Source: an uncultured Roseburia sp. (lineage in GTDB: Bacteria > Bacillota > Clostridia > Lachnospirales > Lachnospiraceae). From it: a DNA stretch of 46,952 bases. Every line of letters begins with the position of its first letter. Position 1 is the stretch's first letter. Location of the stretch: contig CAKREH010000027.1 of assembly GCA_934317215.1 (NCBI GenBank), positions 1 to 46,952 on the forward strand. The letters run 5' to 3'. The translations under genes were made by a program, and so were the position numbers. This document shows, one piece after another, positions 8,025 to 16,810 of this stretch. The notes below the pieces were generated by a model, which ran no database searches, had not been told where the DNA came from, and saw only the letters and a list, made by a program, of their open reading frames with translations.

Positions 8025-8780
8025 CTACTGTTCCTCAATCAGGAAAACCTGATTTTCATGTGTGATTTCCACCACACGCTCCGCCATCCCCGGATTCCAT
8101 ATTTTCTTTTTATAAACCGGGATGTGGGAATAATCCTGCCACATGTGCATCGGGAACACATATTCCGCGGATGTGGTCTCCAGAAAATAATCCATGCCGA
8201 GTTCCTGATCTGCACCCTGTCTCGGATCCATCGGAACAAATGCAAGATTGATCGGTTTTCCCGCCAGTTTTTTGATCTGTGTCCGGTATTCCCTGTGCAT
8301 CCTGCCGTTGATCAGATCTCCCGCCCCTTCCCATGTCCAGTCATTCAAATCTCCTGCATGGAAAAAAGCTGCCCCGCGTGTTTCCACATAAAATGCAACA
8401 CCCGCATCCGTTGACCGCAGTGTCTCGATCTTCACATCATCCACCTGATATTTTCCGCCTGCCGAAACATAAGTGATCTTCTCTCTGATATCATCCGGGA
8501 ATCCATGTTTCTGTAAAAAATGCGGGCTCATTTTACAGTCTTTTGAAAGAATATAGTGAATGTTTTTATATTTTTCTGCCCAATGCAGCACATCCATATC
8601 AAAATGATCCTGGTGTTTGTGGCTTGCAAACACATAGACCGGCGTGTCCGGCTCGTATTCCGGAATCGCACCGTGAAACGTATATCCTTTGATACGGTTT
8701 CCCGCAAACCAGTCAAAGATCAGTACCTTTTCATCCACTTCCACTAAAAAGCAGCTGTGATGTATAAATATTACCTGCAT
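8025..8780 (-). CDS. Metallo-beta-lactamase-fold hydrolase (UlaG/RomA-like)
   Basis: A 251-residue MBL-fold protein. IHHSCFLVE at the N-terminus and SHKHQDHFD (about residues 53-61) give the HxHxDH-type metal-binding motif; FFHAGDLNDW (~138-147) supplies further histidine and aspartate ligands, and VFPMHMWQDY (~209-218) the last histidine. Members of this group cleave phosphodiester or lactone bonds; the substrate here is unknown. The gene follows the amidohydrolase by 46 bases in the same direction, suggesting a shared transcript with purine salvage genes. Confidence 0.8.
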   Translation of the reverse strand: MQVIFIHHSCFLVEVDEKVLIFDWFAGNRIKGYTFHGAIPEYEPDTPVYVFASHKHQDHFDMDVLHWAEKYKNIHYILSKDCKMSPHFLQKHGFPDDIREKITYVSAGGKYQVDDVKIETLRSTDAGVAFYVETRGAAFFHAGDLNDWTWEGAGDLINGRMHREYRTQIKKLAGKPINLAFVPMDPRQGADQELGMDYFLETTSAEYVFPMHMWQDYSHIPVYKKKIWNPGMAERVVEITHENQVFLIEEQ

Positions 8781-8826
8781 AATTCTCCTTTTGTCTTTTA
8801 TTCGCGGCTATAAAATATGCGTTCCA

Positions 8827-10128
8827 TTATTTCATCCGGCGGATGATCTCATTTGCACGGAGGTAAATATCTGCCGGGTCAAAGCCGATGTCAAATTTCT
8901 GGTCTTCGTATAAAATTTTTCCATTTACCATGGTCAGTTTTACATTCTGCTTGCTGCCGCTGTATACAAGATTTTTCACGATATTATTTTCCGGCTGCAT
9001 GTTTGGCTGGTTCAGATCGATCATGACAAGGTCTGCTTTTTTGCCAACCGCAAGACTGTCACAGTCAAATAGCTGCATGGCATGAGCACCGCCTGTGGTT
9101 GCCATATATAAGATTTCATCGGCGCTGACGCACTCAGCATCCATCTCACGCACCTTTGCAAGTGCAGAAGTCAAAAACATCTCACGGAACATATCTAAGC
9201 AGTTGTTGCTTGCCGGGCCATCGGTTCCGATCGCCATGGAGATTCCCTCATCCACAAAACGTTTGGTCGGACATATACCGGAAGCGAGTTTTAAGTTGGA
9301 AGCCGGGTTTGTCACTGCGGTCAGTTTTTTCTTCTTGTAGATTTCAAAATCAGCATCCTCAAACCATACACAGTGGTAACCGCCGCCGCCGTACTCGTAC
9401 ATGCCAAGTGCATCTGTAAGCTGTGTCGGCGTCATGCCCCAGCGTTCTTTACACTCTGCCACTTCCAGTTTTGTCTCGGAATTATGCAGCCATACCGGGG
9501 ATTTTAATTTCTGTGCCAGTTTTGCCACGCCCTCCATCAGTTCTTTTGATGTCGTGTATTCTGCATGGAATCCCACGATAAAGCTTGTCAGGTCACTCAT
9601 CTCATTGACAATGTGATAATTTTCTTCCATCAGTTCTACCGTGCCGCCAAAGTTATTCAGTCCGCTGGTCTGAACGGTACGGAATCCGGTATCTGCCGAT
9701 GCCTTTGCATCGACCGGCGGGAAGAAGTACATATCAAAGTTGGACGTAATACCGCTGGTTAAATATTCCATGATTCCAAGAATGTTAAGCCAGTATACAT
9801 CATCTTCGGTAAGCTGTCCTTCTTTCGGGAATACCTGTTTGTTCAGCCAGTCCTGCAGTGGGAGATCATCTGCATAGGAACGTAAAAATGTCATCGCCGT
9901 GTGGGTGTGCGCATCTTTAAATCCCGGCATTAAAAGGCTGCCTTTTGCGTCAATCTCGCGCTCCCATACCAAAACTTCCCCATTTTTGCAGACCGCATCC
10001 ACGCCTGTCTTACCGTCCCCGATGTAGCAGATTTCTTTTCCTTTTACCCAGAGTTCGCCTTCGGTGATCTGGAATTTGTGGTTTTCTGCCGGAACTAATA
10101 TTTTTGCGTTGTAGAAACGTATGTTCAT
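8827..10128 (-). CDS. Amidohydrolase, probable adenosine/5'-methylthioadenosine/SAH deaminase type
   Basis: A 433-residue member of the Atz/Trz-MtaD amidohydrolase family. The metal site is visible as DAHTHTAMTFLRSYADDLP (~residues 72-90), a histidine in VGFHAEYT (~187), another in WLHNSETK (~218), and the aspartate in IGTDGPASNN (~302). Members deaminate adenosine, 5'-methylthioadenosine, S-adenosylhomocysteine or guanine-like amines. Its position after purine nucleoside phosphorylase favours a purine nucleoside substrate. The ribosome site is GAGG. An intercistronic hairpin (GATCAAAA at 10167 with TTTTGATC at 10188) separates it from the upstream gene. Confidence 0.8.
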   Translation of the reverse strand: MNIRFYNAKILVPAENHKFQITEGELWVKGKEICYIGDGKTGVDAVCKNGEVLVWEREIDAKGSLLMPGFKDAHTHTAMTFLRSYADDLPLQDWLNKQVFPKEGQLTEDDVYWLNILGIMEYLTSGITSNFDMYFFPPVDAKASADTGFRTVQTSGLNNFGGTVELMEENYHIVNEMSDLTSFIVGFHAEYTTSKELMEGVAKLAQKLKSPVWLHNSETKLEVAECKERWGMTPTQLTDALGMYEYGGGGYHCVWFEDADFEIYKKKKLTAVTNPASNLKLASGICPTKRFVDEGISMAIGTDGPASNNCLDMFREMFLTSALAKVREMDAECVSADEILYMATTGGAHAMQLFDCDSLAVGKKADLVMIDLNQPNMQPENNIVKNLVYSGSKQNVKLTMVNGKILYEDQKFDIGFDPADIYLRANEIIRRMK

Positions 10129-10213
10129 TGTTTTTCCTCTTTTCTTTTTGTGTTTTTCGTTCAGTGGATCAAAAAGTGTGACCGCCGTTTTGATCTGCGG
10201 AGTTGTAGTAACT

Positions 10214-11050
10214 TTAATTCTGCTGTGCTCCGATCGCTTTGATCGTTTCAGTTACGAGTGCCTTAAATTTTGGGGCAACGGCGTCAGCCGTCTCCTGAAC
10301 TTCTGCGTGTGAGAGCGGAATTGCTGAGATGCCGCTCGCAAGGTTGGAGATGCAGGAGATTCCAAGCACCTTCATTCCCATGTGTTTTGCTGCGATTGCC
10401 TCACAGGCAGTGCTCATGCCGACGGCGTCAGCGCCTAAGGTGCGGCACATGGCGACTTCATGTGGCGTCTCAAACTGCGGTCCGGAGAGCTGGATGTAAG
10501 TGCCCTCTTTGATGCTCATCTCAAGTGCTGATGCTGCACGTTTTACAATATCCTGCAGATCCAAGTCATAGATCTGGCTCATATCAGGAAAACGCACACC
10601 AAGTTCCTCAATGTTGGCTCCACGGAGCGGTGATGGCACAAAACTTGCAATCTGGTCTTTGATCAGCATGAAATCCCCGGCATGCATGCCCAACTGGATA
10701 CCGCCTGCTGCATTGGTGAGAAACAGGACTTCTGCGCCCATCATTTTCATCAGTCTCGTCGGCAAAACAACGTCGCTCATCTCATACCCCTCATAATAAT
10801 GCACACGCCCCTGCATACAAACAACCGGAACGTCATCCACATATCCGAAGATAAATCTGCCCTTATGTCCCGGAACCGTCGACACCGGAAATCCTTCAAT
10901 GTCATGGTAATCTAACGTATCCACTACACGGATATCATCCGCATAGTCGCCAAGACCAGAGCCTAAAATCAATGCCACCTTAGGAGAGAAATTGATTTTT
11001 GCTTTATAGCTATCATAGCATTTTAATAATTTTTCGTATGCCGGATTCAT
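10214..11050 (-). CDS. punA: Purine-nucleoside phosphorylase (trimeric, PunA type)
   Basis: A 278-residue enzyme that phosphorolyses inosine and guanosine (and deoxy forms) to free base and (deoxy)ribose-1-phosphate. Motifs: GSGLGDYAD (phosphate loop, ~residue 30), TNAAGG (~113), SGPQFETPHEV (~190) and GADAVGMSTACEA (~206), all typical of the low-molecular-mass trimeric class. The ATG at 11050 has AAAGGA 5 bases upstream; the ATG two codons earlier touches that ribosome site. It is the first gene of the PNP-amidohydrolase-MBL series and has a clear promoter. Confidence 0.95.
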   Translation of the reverse strand: MNPAYEKLLKCYDSYKAKINFSPKVALILGSGLGDYADDIRVVDTLDYHDIEGFPVSTVPGHKGRFIFGYVDDVPVVCMQGRVHYYEGYEMSDVVLPTRLMKMMGAEVLFLTNAAGGIQLGMHAGDFMLIKDQIASFVPSPLRGANIEELGVRFPDMSQIYDLDLQDIVKRAASALEMSIKEGTYIQLSGPQFETPHEVAMCRTLGADAVGMSTACEAIAAKHMGMKVLGISCISNLASGISAIPLSHAEVQETADAVAPKFKALVTETIKAIGAQQN

Positions 11051-11097
11051 AATCATCCTTTCATAATTAAAAATTCTTTACAACACTGTCATTTTCG

Positions 11098-11126
11098 ATT
11101 ATAACAGAAGAAATCATAAAATCCAA
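11098..11126 (-). promoter_or_regulatory. Promoter of punA operon
   Basis: Minus-strand TTGGAT (11121-11126), a 17-base spacer and TATAAT (11098-11103). Confidence 0.75.
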
Positions 11127-11234
11127 TCTCCATCCTAAACAAAAGCTGATTTTCCCCGATATATTTTGTAAGAATACATCACAGGCTATACTTTTTCATA
11201 TGCACGGAAACACAGTGCAGAAATGGAGAATTTT

Positions 11235-11906
11235 ATGACTCAGTTCAATCTTTCCGGTTTAAAAAAGATTTTAAACCCATCTTCCGGCAAAAGGAATGTG
11301 GTCGATCAGATTACAGACCGTTTATCCAAATCTTCCATCGGTCTTTCTTCAGGTAATGATACTTTAAATGCAGGCAGTGTTTCCGGCATGGATGCCTTTG
11401 ACCTGACGCAGAACATCTCCGAGCTTTTAAGCCCCGCCTGCGGTATGACCGAAGAAGAAAAACAGGCAGAATTAGCCAGAATCCAGGCAAAATTAAAAAG
11501 TGGAAAAAAACTGACCGAAGAAGAAATGCGTTTTCTTCAGGCAGTAGATCCCCAGCTCTATATGCAGGCAGCCAGAATCCAGGCGATGCGCGATTCTCTC
11601 GAACAGCAGTTAGAACACTGCAAAAGCAAGGAAGAAGCTGCCAAAGTATTTTCGGACACCATGTCGATGGTAAGCGACAAAGATCCCATGAAAGAATACA
11701 TTGTCGCTGCTTATCAGGATGCCTACAACGAATTTCAAAAAAGCGGGAAATACCAGCATCTCCCGCAAAAATCATCAGATGATAATAAAGCTGATTCTTT
11801 AGTCGCACTCGATAAAACGACCGATTTTCACACCGACAGCACCGATCACCGGTCCGAGCGTAAATCCCATCAGGATCGTTACGATTCCGATCTTGCCACC
11901 GAATAA
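11235..11906 (+). CDS. Hypothetical protein, 223 residues, helical, 3' end overlaps the next gene antisense
   Basis: I do not recognise the family. The protein is mostly hydrophilic and helical: a serine-rich N-terminal third, an EEEKQAELARIQAKLKSGK/LTEEEMRFLQ segment (~75-105), and an EQQLEHCKSKEEAAK helix, with no signal peptide or membrane span. The ATG at 11235 has GGAG 9 bases upstream. The last ~36 residues are read antisense to the C-terminus of the convergent membrane protein gene and are polar and unstructured, so the original stop may have been lost and the frame extended. No terminator is visible between the two genes. Confidence 0.65.
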   Translation: MTQFNLSGLKKILNPSSGKRNVVDQITDRLSKSSIGLSSGNDTLNAGSVSGMDAFDLTQNISELLSPACGMTEEEKQAELARIQAKLKSGKKLTEEEMRFLQAVDPQLYMQAARIQAMRDSLEQQLEHCKSKEEAAKVFSDTMSMVSDKDPMKEYIVAAYQDAYNEFQKSGKYQHLPQKSSDDNKADSLVALDKTTDFHTDSTDHRSERKSHQDRYDSDLATE

Positions 11907-12446
11907 AAATGCAATCACAATAACGGTAAAGTCAAATGCCATACGGATCAGACGGAACGGTACTTTCGGCATCCATTTTGCAATGATAAATGCAATCGCG
12001 TCATAAGGTGCTGTTCCTAATTTCACATCCATATATACAGCTGCTGATACAACAAATATCGCCAGGGCCGGAATCAGCACCAGAATACGCACTGCCATCG
12101 AATCAAACAGCCCTGCCGGTAAGATCTTATCCCATACCCAGGAAAAAAACTGCAGTGAATATCCAACTAAAAACATATTGGCAAGTGTTCCAAATCCGAT
12201 ATTTTCCCTGCCAAGCAAAATGACAAAGACAAATATGATCGTATTGAGCAGCGCCTGCCAGTTTCCGATTCCCATTCCAAGTTTTTCCGAAATAGCAAGA
12301 TTCATGCTGGTACAGGGATCTGTTCCAAGATCCACAAGCACCAGCAGCGACAGTGCAAATCCCATCACAATTACGGACAGGATCACAGCAGTCAGCCTTA
12401 CCCCAAAATTCTTTTTCTGATACATTCCCTGAATAAATTTTTTCAT
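11799..12446 (-). CDS. YczE/YitT-like integral membrane protein
   Basis: A 215-residue protein with about five transmembrane helices (beginning near residues 17, 55, 80, 110, 165). The pattern LVDLGTDPCTSMN after the first helix and LGTAPYDAIAFIIAK before the fourth are characteristic of the YczE/YyaS/Yxkh family of membrane proteins, whose transport role is not established. It follows spoIVA by 69 bases, same strand. Its 3' end overlaps the convergent gene by 108 bases. The ribosome site is weak (AGAG). Confidence 0.75.
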   Translation of the reverse strand: MKKFIQGMYQKKNFGVRLTAVILSVIVMGFALSLLVLVDLGTDPCTSMNLAISEKLGMGIGNWQALLNTIIFVFVILLGRENIGFGTLANMFLVGYSLQFFSWVWDKILPAGLFDSMAVRILVLIPALAIFVVSAAVYMDVKLGTAPYDAIAFIIAKWMPKVPFRLIRMAFDFTVIVIAFLFGGKIGIVTILMGFTLGPVIGAVGVKIGRFIECD

Positions 12447-12515
12447 CTGTTTTTCTCTTTTCTTTTTAAGATTACTTATTTTTGATTTTACGTTTGTTTT
12501 CGCAATACTACCGTA

Positions 12516-14072
12516 TCAAATGATAATGCATACCATACCGCCAGTATTATCATTTACAATTTTCTGCATTGTATCCTGCAATTTCATCTGACATTCATCA
12601 TCCATCATTGCGATCTTGTTACGGATTCCATCCTCCATCAGTTCTCCAACCGATTTGCCGAAAATATTTGTTTCCCATGCACCCTCTTCGCTCTGCTGTC
12701 CCTGTTTGATGTAAGAGATCAGATCATTTGCCTGCTCCTCGCTGCCGACAATCGGAGCGATCTCGGTCTCAATATTGGCACGGATCATATGGATCGACGG
12801 CGATACCGCTTTCATTTTGACGCCAAATTTATTGCCATGCCGGATCAGCACCGGCTCTTCCATTTTGATATCGGAAAGTCCCGGACTCACAACTCCATAG
12901 CCTTTTATCTGCACCGCCTCAAAAGCATCTGACACTTTTTCATAAGCCTCTTTCTGCCCTGCCATCTCTTTTATCATGGAGATCAGTTCATATTCACCTG
13001 CGATCGGCACACCAGTCAGTTCACTTATATTTTCATAATAGTATTTATCGTCTAAATCCATCCGCACCACCACGCGCCCGGTCGCAAGATCCGTCTCGTC
13101 GATCTTGATCTGCGAGACATACTGCTCCGGTGTAAAAGAAAGTGTTCTTACATCTCCCGTTTTATGCATACTGTCTAAAATCCCGGATGCAGTTTTAATG
13201 ATTTCCGCTTTCATCGGATGCTCCGGTTTTAGCATTTCCGTCCATTTTGGAATAAAAAATTCGACACGCGTCACCGGAAATTCACAGAGGATATTCTCTA
13301 AAATGCGGACAATATCATCTTTCCGCAGCTGCTCACAGTTGACCGGCAAAACGGCAGTCTGATATTTTTCTTTCAGTTCGGCTGCAAGTTCCATCGTCTC
13401 ATCACTGTACGGTTTCTGTGAATTTAACAGAATGACATATGGTTTTGCGATCGCATTCAGTTCCTCCACCGTCTGTTCTTCCGCTTTTACATATGCATTT
13501 CGCGGCAGTTCCCCGATCGTGCCATCGGTCGTCACAACGATTCCGATCGTTGCATGATCCCGGATCACTTTCTGGGTACCGATCGACGCAGCTGTCGTAA
13601 ATGGAATTTCCTGCTCCGACCACGGTGTTTTTACCATGCGGCTTTCATTTCCTTCCATATGACCGGATGCACCCTCCACCATAAACCCGACACAATCGAT
13701 CAGACGCACCTTTATCTTTGTCTGTGTTGCATCTCCCCGCAGAACAGACTGTGAAGCCACCGGCTGTGGCATGCCGGCACTGCTCACCGTCAGTTCCGGC
13801 AAAACGATTTCTGCCGCCTCCTGCGGGATAAATTTCGGTTCCGTTGTCATGATCGTTTTCCCAGCCGCGGATTGTGGCAACTCGTCTATGGTGCGCTCCC
13901 GCGCATGCTCATCCTCCATAAACGGAAGCACCATCAGATCCATAAACCGTTTAATAAATGTGGACTTTCCGGTTCGCACCGGCCCCACAACTCCTATGTA
14001 GATCTCTCCATTGGTACGGGTATTGATATCCCGGTATAAGTCAAATTCCCTGTTATCACTGAAATGTTCCAT
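12516..14072 (-). CDS. spoIVA: Stage IV sporulation protein A (spore coat basement ATPase)
   Basis: A 518-residue SpoIVA, slightly longer than the 492-residue B. subtilis protein. It has a TRAFAC-type GTPase-like N-terminal domain with Walker A GPVRTGKST (residues 30-38), a sensor/DCVGF switch near 125, and the characteristic C-terminus (NTGGMVCIII). In B. subtilis SpoIVA uses ATP to polymerise on the forespore surface and anchors the coat via SpoVM. GGAGG precedes the ATG by 9 bases. A sigma-E-like promoter lies directly upstream. The gene implies that the organism or its recent ancestors sporulate. Confidence 0.95.
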   Translation of the reverse strand: MEHFSDNREFDLYRDINTRTNGEIYIGVVGPVRTGKSTFIKRFMDLMVLPFMEDEHARERTIDELPQSAAGKTIMTTEPKFIPQEAAEIVLPELTVSSAGMPQPVASQSVLRGDATQTKIKVRLIDCVGFMVEGASGHMEGNESRMVKTPWSEQEIPFTTAASIGTQKVIRDHATIGIVVTTDGTIGELPRNAYVKAEEQTVEELNAIAKPYVILLNSQKPYSDETMELAAELKEKYQTAVLPVNCEQLRKDDIVRILENILCEFPVTRVEFFIPKWTEMLKPEHPMKAEIIKTASGILDSMHKTGDVRTLSFTPEQYVSQIKIDETDLATGRVVVRMDLDDKYYYENISELTGVPIAGEYELISMIKEMAGQKEAYEKVSDAFEAVQIKGYGVVSPGLSDIKMEEPVLIRHGNKFGVKMKAVSPSIHMIRANIETEIAPIVGSEEQANDLISYIKQGQQSEEGAWETNIFGKSVGELMEDGIRNKIAMMDDECQMKLQDTMQKIVNDNTGGMVCIII

Positions 14073-14099
14073 CAGATATTCTCCTCCATATGTTGTAAC

Positions 14100-14129
14100 A
14101 TTTTATGAAGAAGAACGCCTGTTTATGAC
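14100..14129 (-). promoter_or_regulatory. Sigma-E-type promoter of spoIVA
   Basis: Minus-strand GTCATAAA (14122-14129), a 14-base spacer and CATAAAAT (14100-14107). This fits the sigma-E consensus (ATA-centred -35; CATAxxxT -10), the factor that controls spoIVA in B. subtilis. Confidence 0.65.
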
Positions 14130-14148
14130 GGTGGCGTCCGCAATTTCA

Positions 14149-15081
14149 TTATTTTAACACGCGGAGTTTTCCCGGCAGACAGTGGAAATGGACTTCTGTC
14201 ACTTCCCCACAGTATTCCCCGTCTGCATGGACAACCATCGGACGGCTTAAGCGGATCGTACAGTCTTTGGCATCCGTCACAGAAAATCCATGGACAGACG
14301 TGTGCTTTGCCGCCACTAAAAACGGCAGACAGAGAAACGTTCTCCACTTCGGGATCCCCGCCGCTTCACAGAATGATAATTTCCCGTCACAGGCGGATGC
14401 TGCCGGAGCCATCGGCACACCGCCTCCCTCAGCTTTAAAATTCATCGCAGCCGTAAAGATCATTCTTTTTTTCTGTAAAACTTTCTCCTGGTCAAAAAAG
14501 ATCTCTGCGTCTGCGGTCTGCATCGCAAATAATGACTGCACGGTCAGTACCAGATACGTCAGTTTTCCAAGCCGGATTTTATTCAGGATATCTTTGACCG
14601 TTGATTTTAATGCTTTTTTACAGACTAATGCATCCAACCCGATCCCTGCACTGATGGCAAACAGTCTTTTTTTCTCCCCAAAGTTCACTTCTCCCAAATC
14701 CATACACCAGGTATCCTCACACGGTTTTTTCATCGCATTTAAAATATGTATGACACCGTTTTTCGGATCTTTCGAGAGCGACAATCCTCTGGCAAGATCA
14801 TTGCCGGAACCGGTCGGGATCACACCGAAACGTACCTTTTCAAAATCCGTGATCCCATTGATCACCTCGTTTGCCGTTCCATCCCCACCGACTGCGACCA
14901 GGCAGATATCATCGTCATCCATGGCACAGATCTCTGTGGCAAGTTTACCGGCATGTCCACGGTACTCCGATACAAATGCCTGATAGGAAACGTTTCTCAC
15001 CTTAAGCACTTCCTCGATCTCTTTCCAGATCTGCTTTGCGTTCCCACTTTTTGACTTTTCATTGACAATAAAATATAGCAT
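14149..15081 (-). CDS. Diacylglycerol kinase-family lipid kinase (DgkB/YegS-like)
   Basis: A 310-residue cytoplasmic or peripheral enzyme of the DAGK catalytic family. It shows VGGDGTANEVINGI (GGDGT at 65-69, nucleotide-binding), GSGNDLARGL (91-100) and a C-terminal VHADGEYCG (about residue 285), matching soluble bacterial lipid kinases that phosphorylate diacylglycerol to phosphatidate. The ATG at 15081 has a GGGGGGAT ribosome site; an ATG four codons upstream lies inside it. It follows malQ's terminator and precedes spoIVA. Confidence 0.9.
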   Translation of the reverse strand: MLYFIVNEKSKSGNAKQIWKEIEEVLKVRNVSYQAFVSEYRGHAGKLATEICAMDDDDICLVAVGGDGTANEVINGITDFEKVRFGVIPTGSGNDLARGLSLSKDPKNGVIHILNAMKKPCEDTWCMDLGEVNFGEKKRLFAISAGIGLDALVCKKALKSTVKDILNKIRLGKLTYLVLTVQSLFAMQTADAEIFFDQEKVLQKKRMIFTAAMNFKAEGGGVPMAPAASACDGKLSFCEAAGIPKWRTFLCLPFLVAAKHTSVHGFSVTDAKDCTIRLSRPMVVHADGEYCGEVTEVHFHCLPGKLRVLK

Positions 15082-15151
15082 GTATCCCCCCATATAAGCT
15101 TTCGATCATCTGTTATTTTAAAACATTTTCCGACAAAAAGGAACCCATAAT

Positions 15152-15195
15152 ATAAAAAGGAGGATTCTAACCTGTGACCGGTCAGAATCCCCCCT
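15152..15195 (-). terminator. Terminator of the malE-malQ operon
   Basis: On the minus strand GGATTCT (ending a GGGGGG run) pairs with AGAATCC around the loop at 15170-15185, followed by TCCTTTTTATATTA. It lies 44 bases after the malQ stop. Confidence 0.75.
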
Positions 15196-15238
15196 CTAAA
15201 CTTCTGTTTTTCATGCCATCAGACCTGTATGCGGTCTG

Positions 15239-16780
15239 TTATTTTTCCTCTGCGGATACTTTCTTCTCCTCCGCTTCGGTTTCTTCTTCCTCTTCCTGAT
15301 CTTTGTTTAAACGTCCATACATCTCCATATATTTATAGAGACGTTTTGCAAGTTTTCCGGTGATCTGGTCTGAAGTTGCTCTCCACTCCCAGTTACCGCC
15401 GAGTGTGGACGGTGTATTCATACGTCCCTCGGAACCGATTCCGATCAGATCCTGCATCGGAACGATAGCCATATCTCCGACTGATGCCCATGCACCGCGC
15501 ATCATACCCCAGTTAAAACCTTCTTCCTCCGTAAGGTTTAAGTACTCTTTCGCAAATTTAACACTTGCCTTCGGTGCTGTCTTCATCCAGCCCATCAGCG
15601 TATCATTGTCATGTGTTCCGGTATATACGACACAATGTTTCTCATAGTTGTGTGGCAGATAATCACTGCCCTCTCTTGAATCAAATGCGAACTGGATGAC
15701 CTTCATTCCAGGAAAACCGGAATCTTTTACCAGCTTCAAAACAGATGGTGTTAAAAATCCAAGATCCTCCACAATGATATTTAACTTGCCGAGTTTTTTC
15801 TCTAAGGTCTCAAACAGATCCATGCCAGGGCCTTTTCTCCACTCACCGTTTCTTGCTGTATCGTCTTTTGCCGGGATCGCATAGTAAGAATCGAAACCGC
15901 GGAAATGATCGATACGGACGATATCGTATAATTTTGACATTGCTTTTACACGCTTCGTCCACCAGCTGTAGCCGTCATTTTTCATAGCATCCCAGCGGAA
16001 TAACGGATTACCCCAGAGCTGTCCGTCTGCCGAGAATGCATCCGGCGGGCAGCCTGCCACATCAATCGGATTTAATTCTTTATCAAGATAGAACTGTCCC
16101 GGATTTGCCCACACATCTGCACTGTCTCCGGCAACATAGATCGGCACGTCACCGATGATCTCAATGCCAAGATCATTGACATATGCTTTTAAATCCCACC
16201 ACTGTTTAAAGAACAGATACTGTAACATTTTATAAAACACAATATCTTCTGCATAGGTAACCCGCGCTTCTTTTAAGGCTTCCGTTTTTCTGGTTTTTAA
16301 GTCTTTTTCCCATTCAAACCATGCAACACCGCCGTTTGCATCTTTTAATGCCATAAAAAGTGCATATTCATCCAGCCACTCTGCTTCATCCTTGCAGAAT
16401 ACTGCAAAATCTTCCGGCTCATTTTTCCGGAACCGGTCATATGCTTTCTTCAGCAAAGGATAACGTGAGGCATACATCTGACCATAATCCACATACCGCG
16501 GATTGGTTCCCCACGAAAATGATTCACATTCTTTTTTTGTCAGTAATTTTTCTTTGCAAAGATATTCTAAATCAATAAAATAAGGATTACCTGCAAAGCT
16601 GGAAAAAGACTGATACGGGGAATCTCCGTAGCTGGTCGGACAGATTGGCAGGATCTGCCAGTATTTCTGACCTGCCTTTTTCAAAAAATCTGCAAATTTT
16701 TTTGCTTCTTTTCCCATGGTACCGATTCCGTAAGGAGACGGCAGGGAAGATATGTGCATCAGCACACCGCTGGTCCTCAT
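15239..16780 (-). CDS. malQ: 4-alpha-glucanotransferase (GH77)
   Basis: A 513-residue amylomaltase that transfers maltosyl/maltodextrin units between glucans. Signature segments: SPYQSFSSFAGNPYFIDLE near 52, VRIDHFRGFDSYYAIPA with the nucleophilic aspartate (~residue 290), IIVEDLGFLTPSV with the acid/base glutamate (~335) and GTHDNDTLMGW (~390). The last ~20 residues are a low-complexity acid/lysine tail (EEEEETEAEEKK) absent from most homologues. It is the last gene of an operon that imports and regulates maltodextrins. Confidence 0.95.
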   Translation of the reverse strand: MRTSGVLMHISSLPSPYGIGTMGKEAKKFADFLKKAGQKYWQILPICPTSYGDSPYQSFSSFAGNPYFIDLEYLCKEKLLTKKECESFSWGTNPRYVDYGQMYASRYPLLKKAYDRFRKNEPEDFAVFCKDEAEWLDEYALFMALKDANGGVAWFEWEKDLKTRKTEALKEARVTYAEDIVFYKMLQYLFFKQWWDLKAYVNDLGIEIIGDVPIYVAGDSADVWANPGQFYLDKELNPIDVAGCPPDAFSADGQLWGNPLFRWDAMKNDGYSWWTKRVKAMSKLYDIVRIDHFRGFDSYYAIPAKDDTARNGEWRKGPGMDLFETLEKKLGKLNIIVEDLGFLTPSVLKLVKDSGFPGMKVIQFAFDSREGSDYLPHNYEKHCVVYTGTHDNDTLMGWMKTAPKASVKFAKEYLNLTEEEGFNWGMMRGAWASVGDMAIVPMQDLIGIGSEGRMNTPSTLGGNWEWRATSDQITGKLAKRLYKYMEMYGRLNKDQEEEEETEAEEKKVSAEEK

Positions 16781-16810
16781 AATATTTGTTCCTCCTACTA
16801 TCTGTATGTG

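Noticed and set aside
11051..11234. Purine riboswitch ahead of punA
   Set aside because: The three-way-junction consensus is not recognisable; only an ordinary promoter is seen.
14267..14983. 238-codon plus-strand frame
   Set aside because: It is antisense to the lipid kinase gene, which has clear motifs, and it has no ribosome site.
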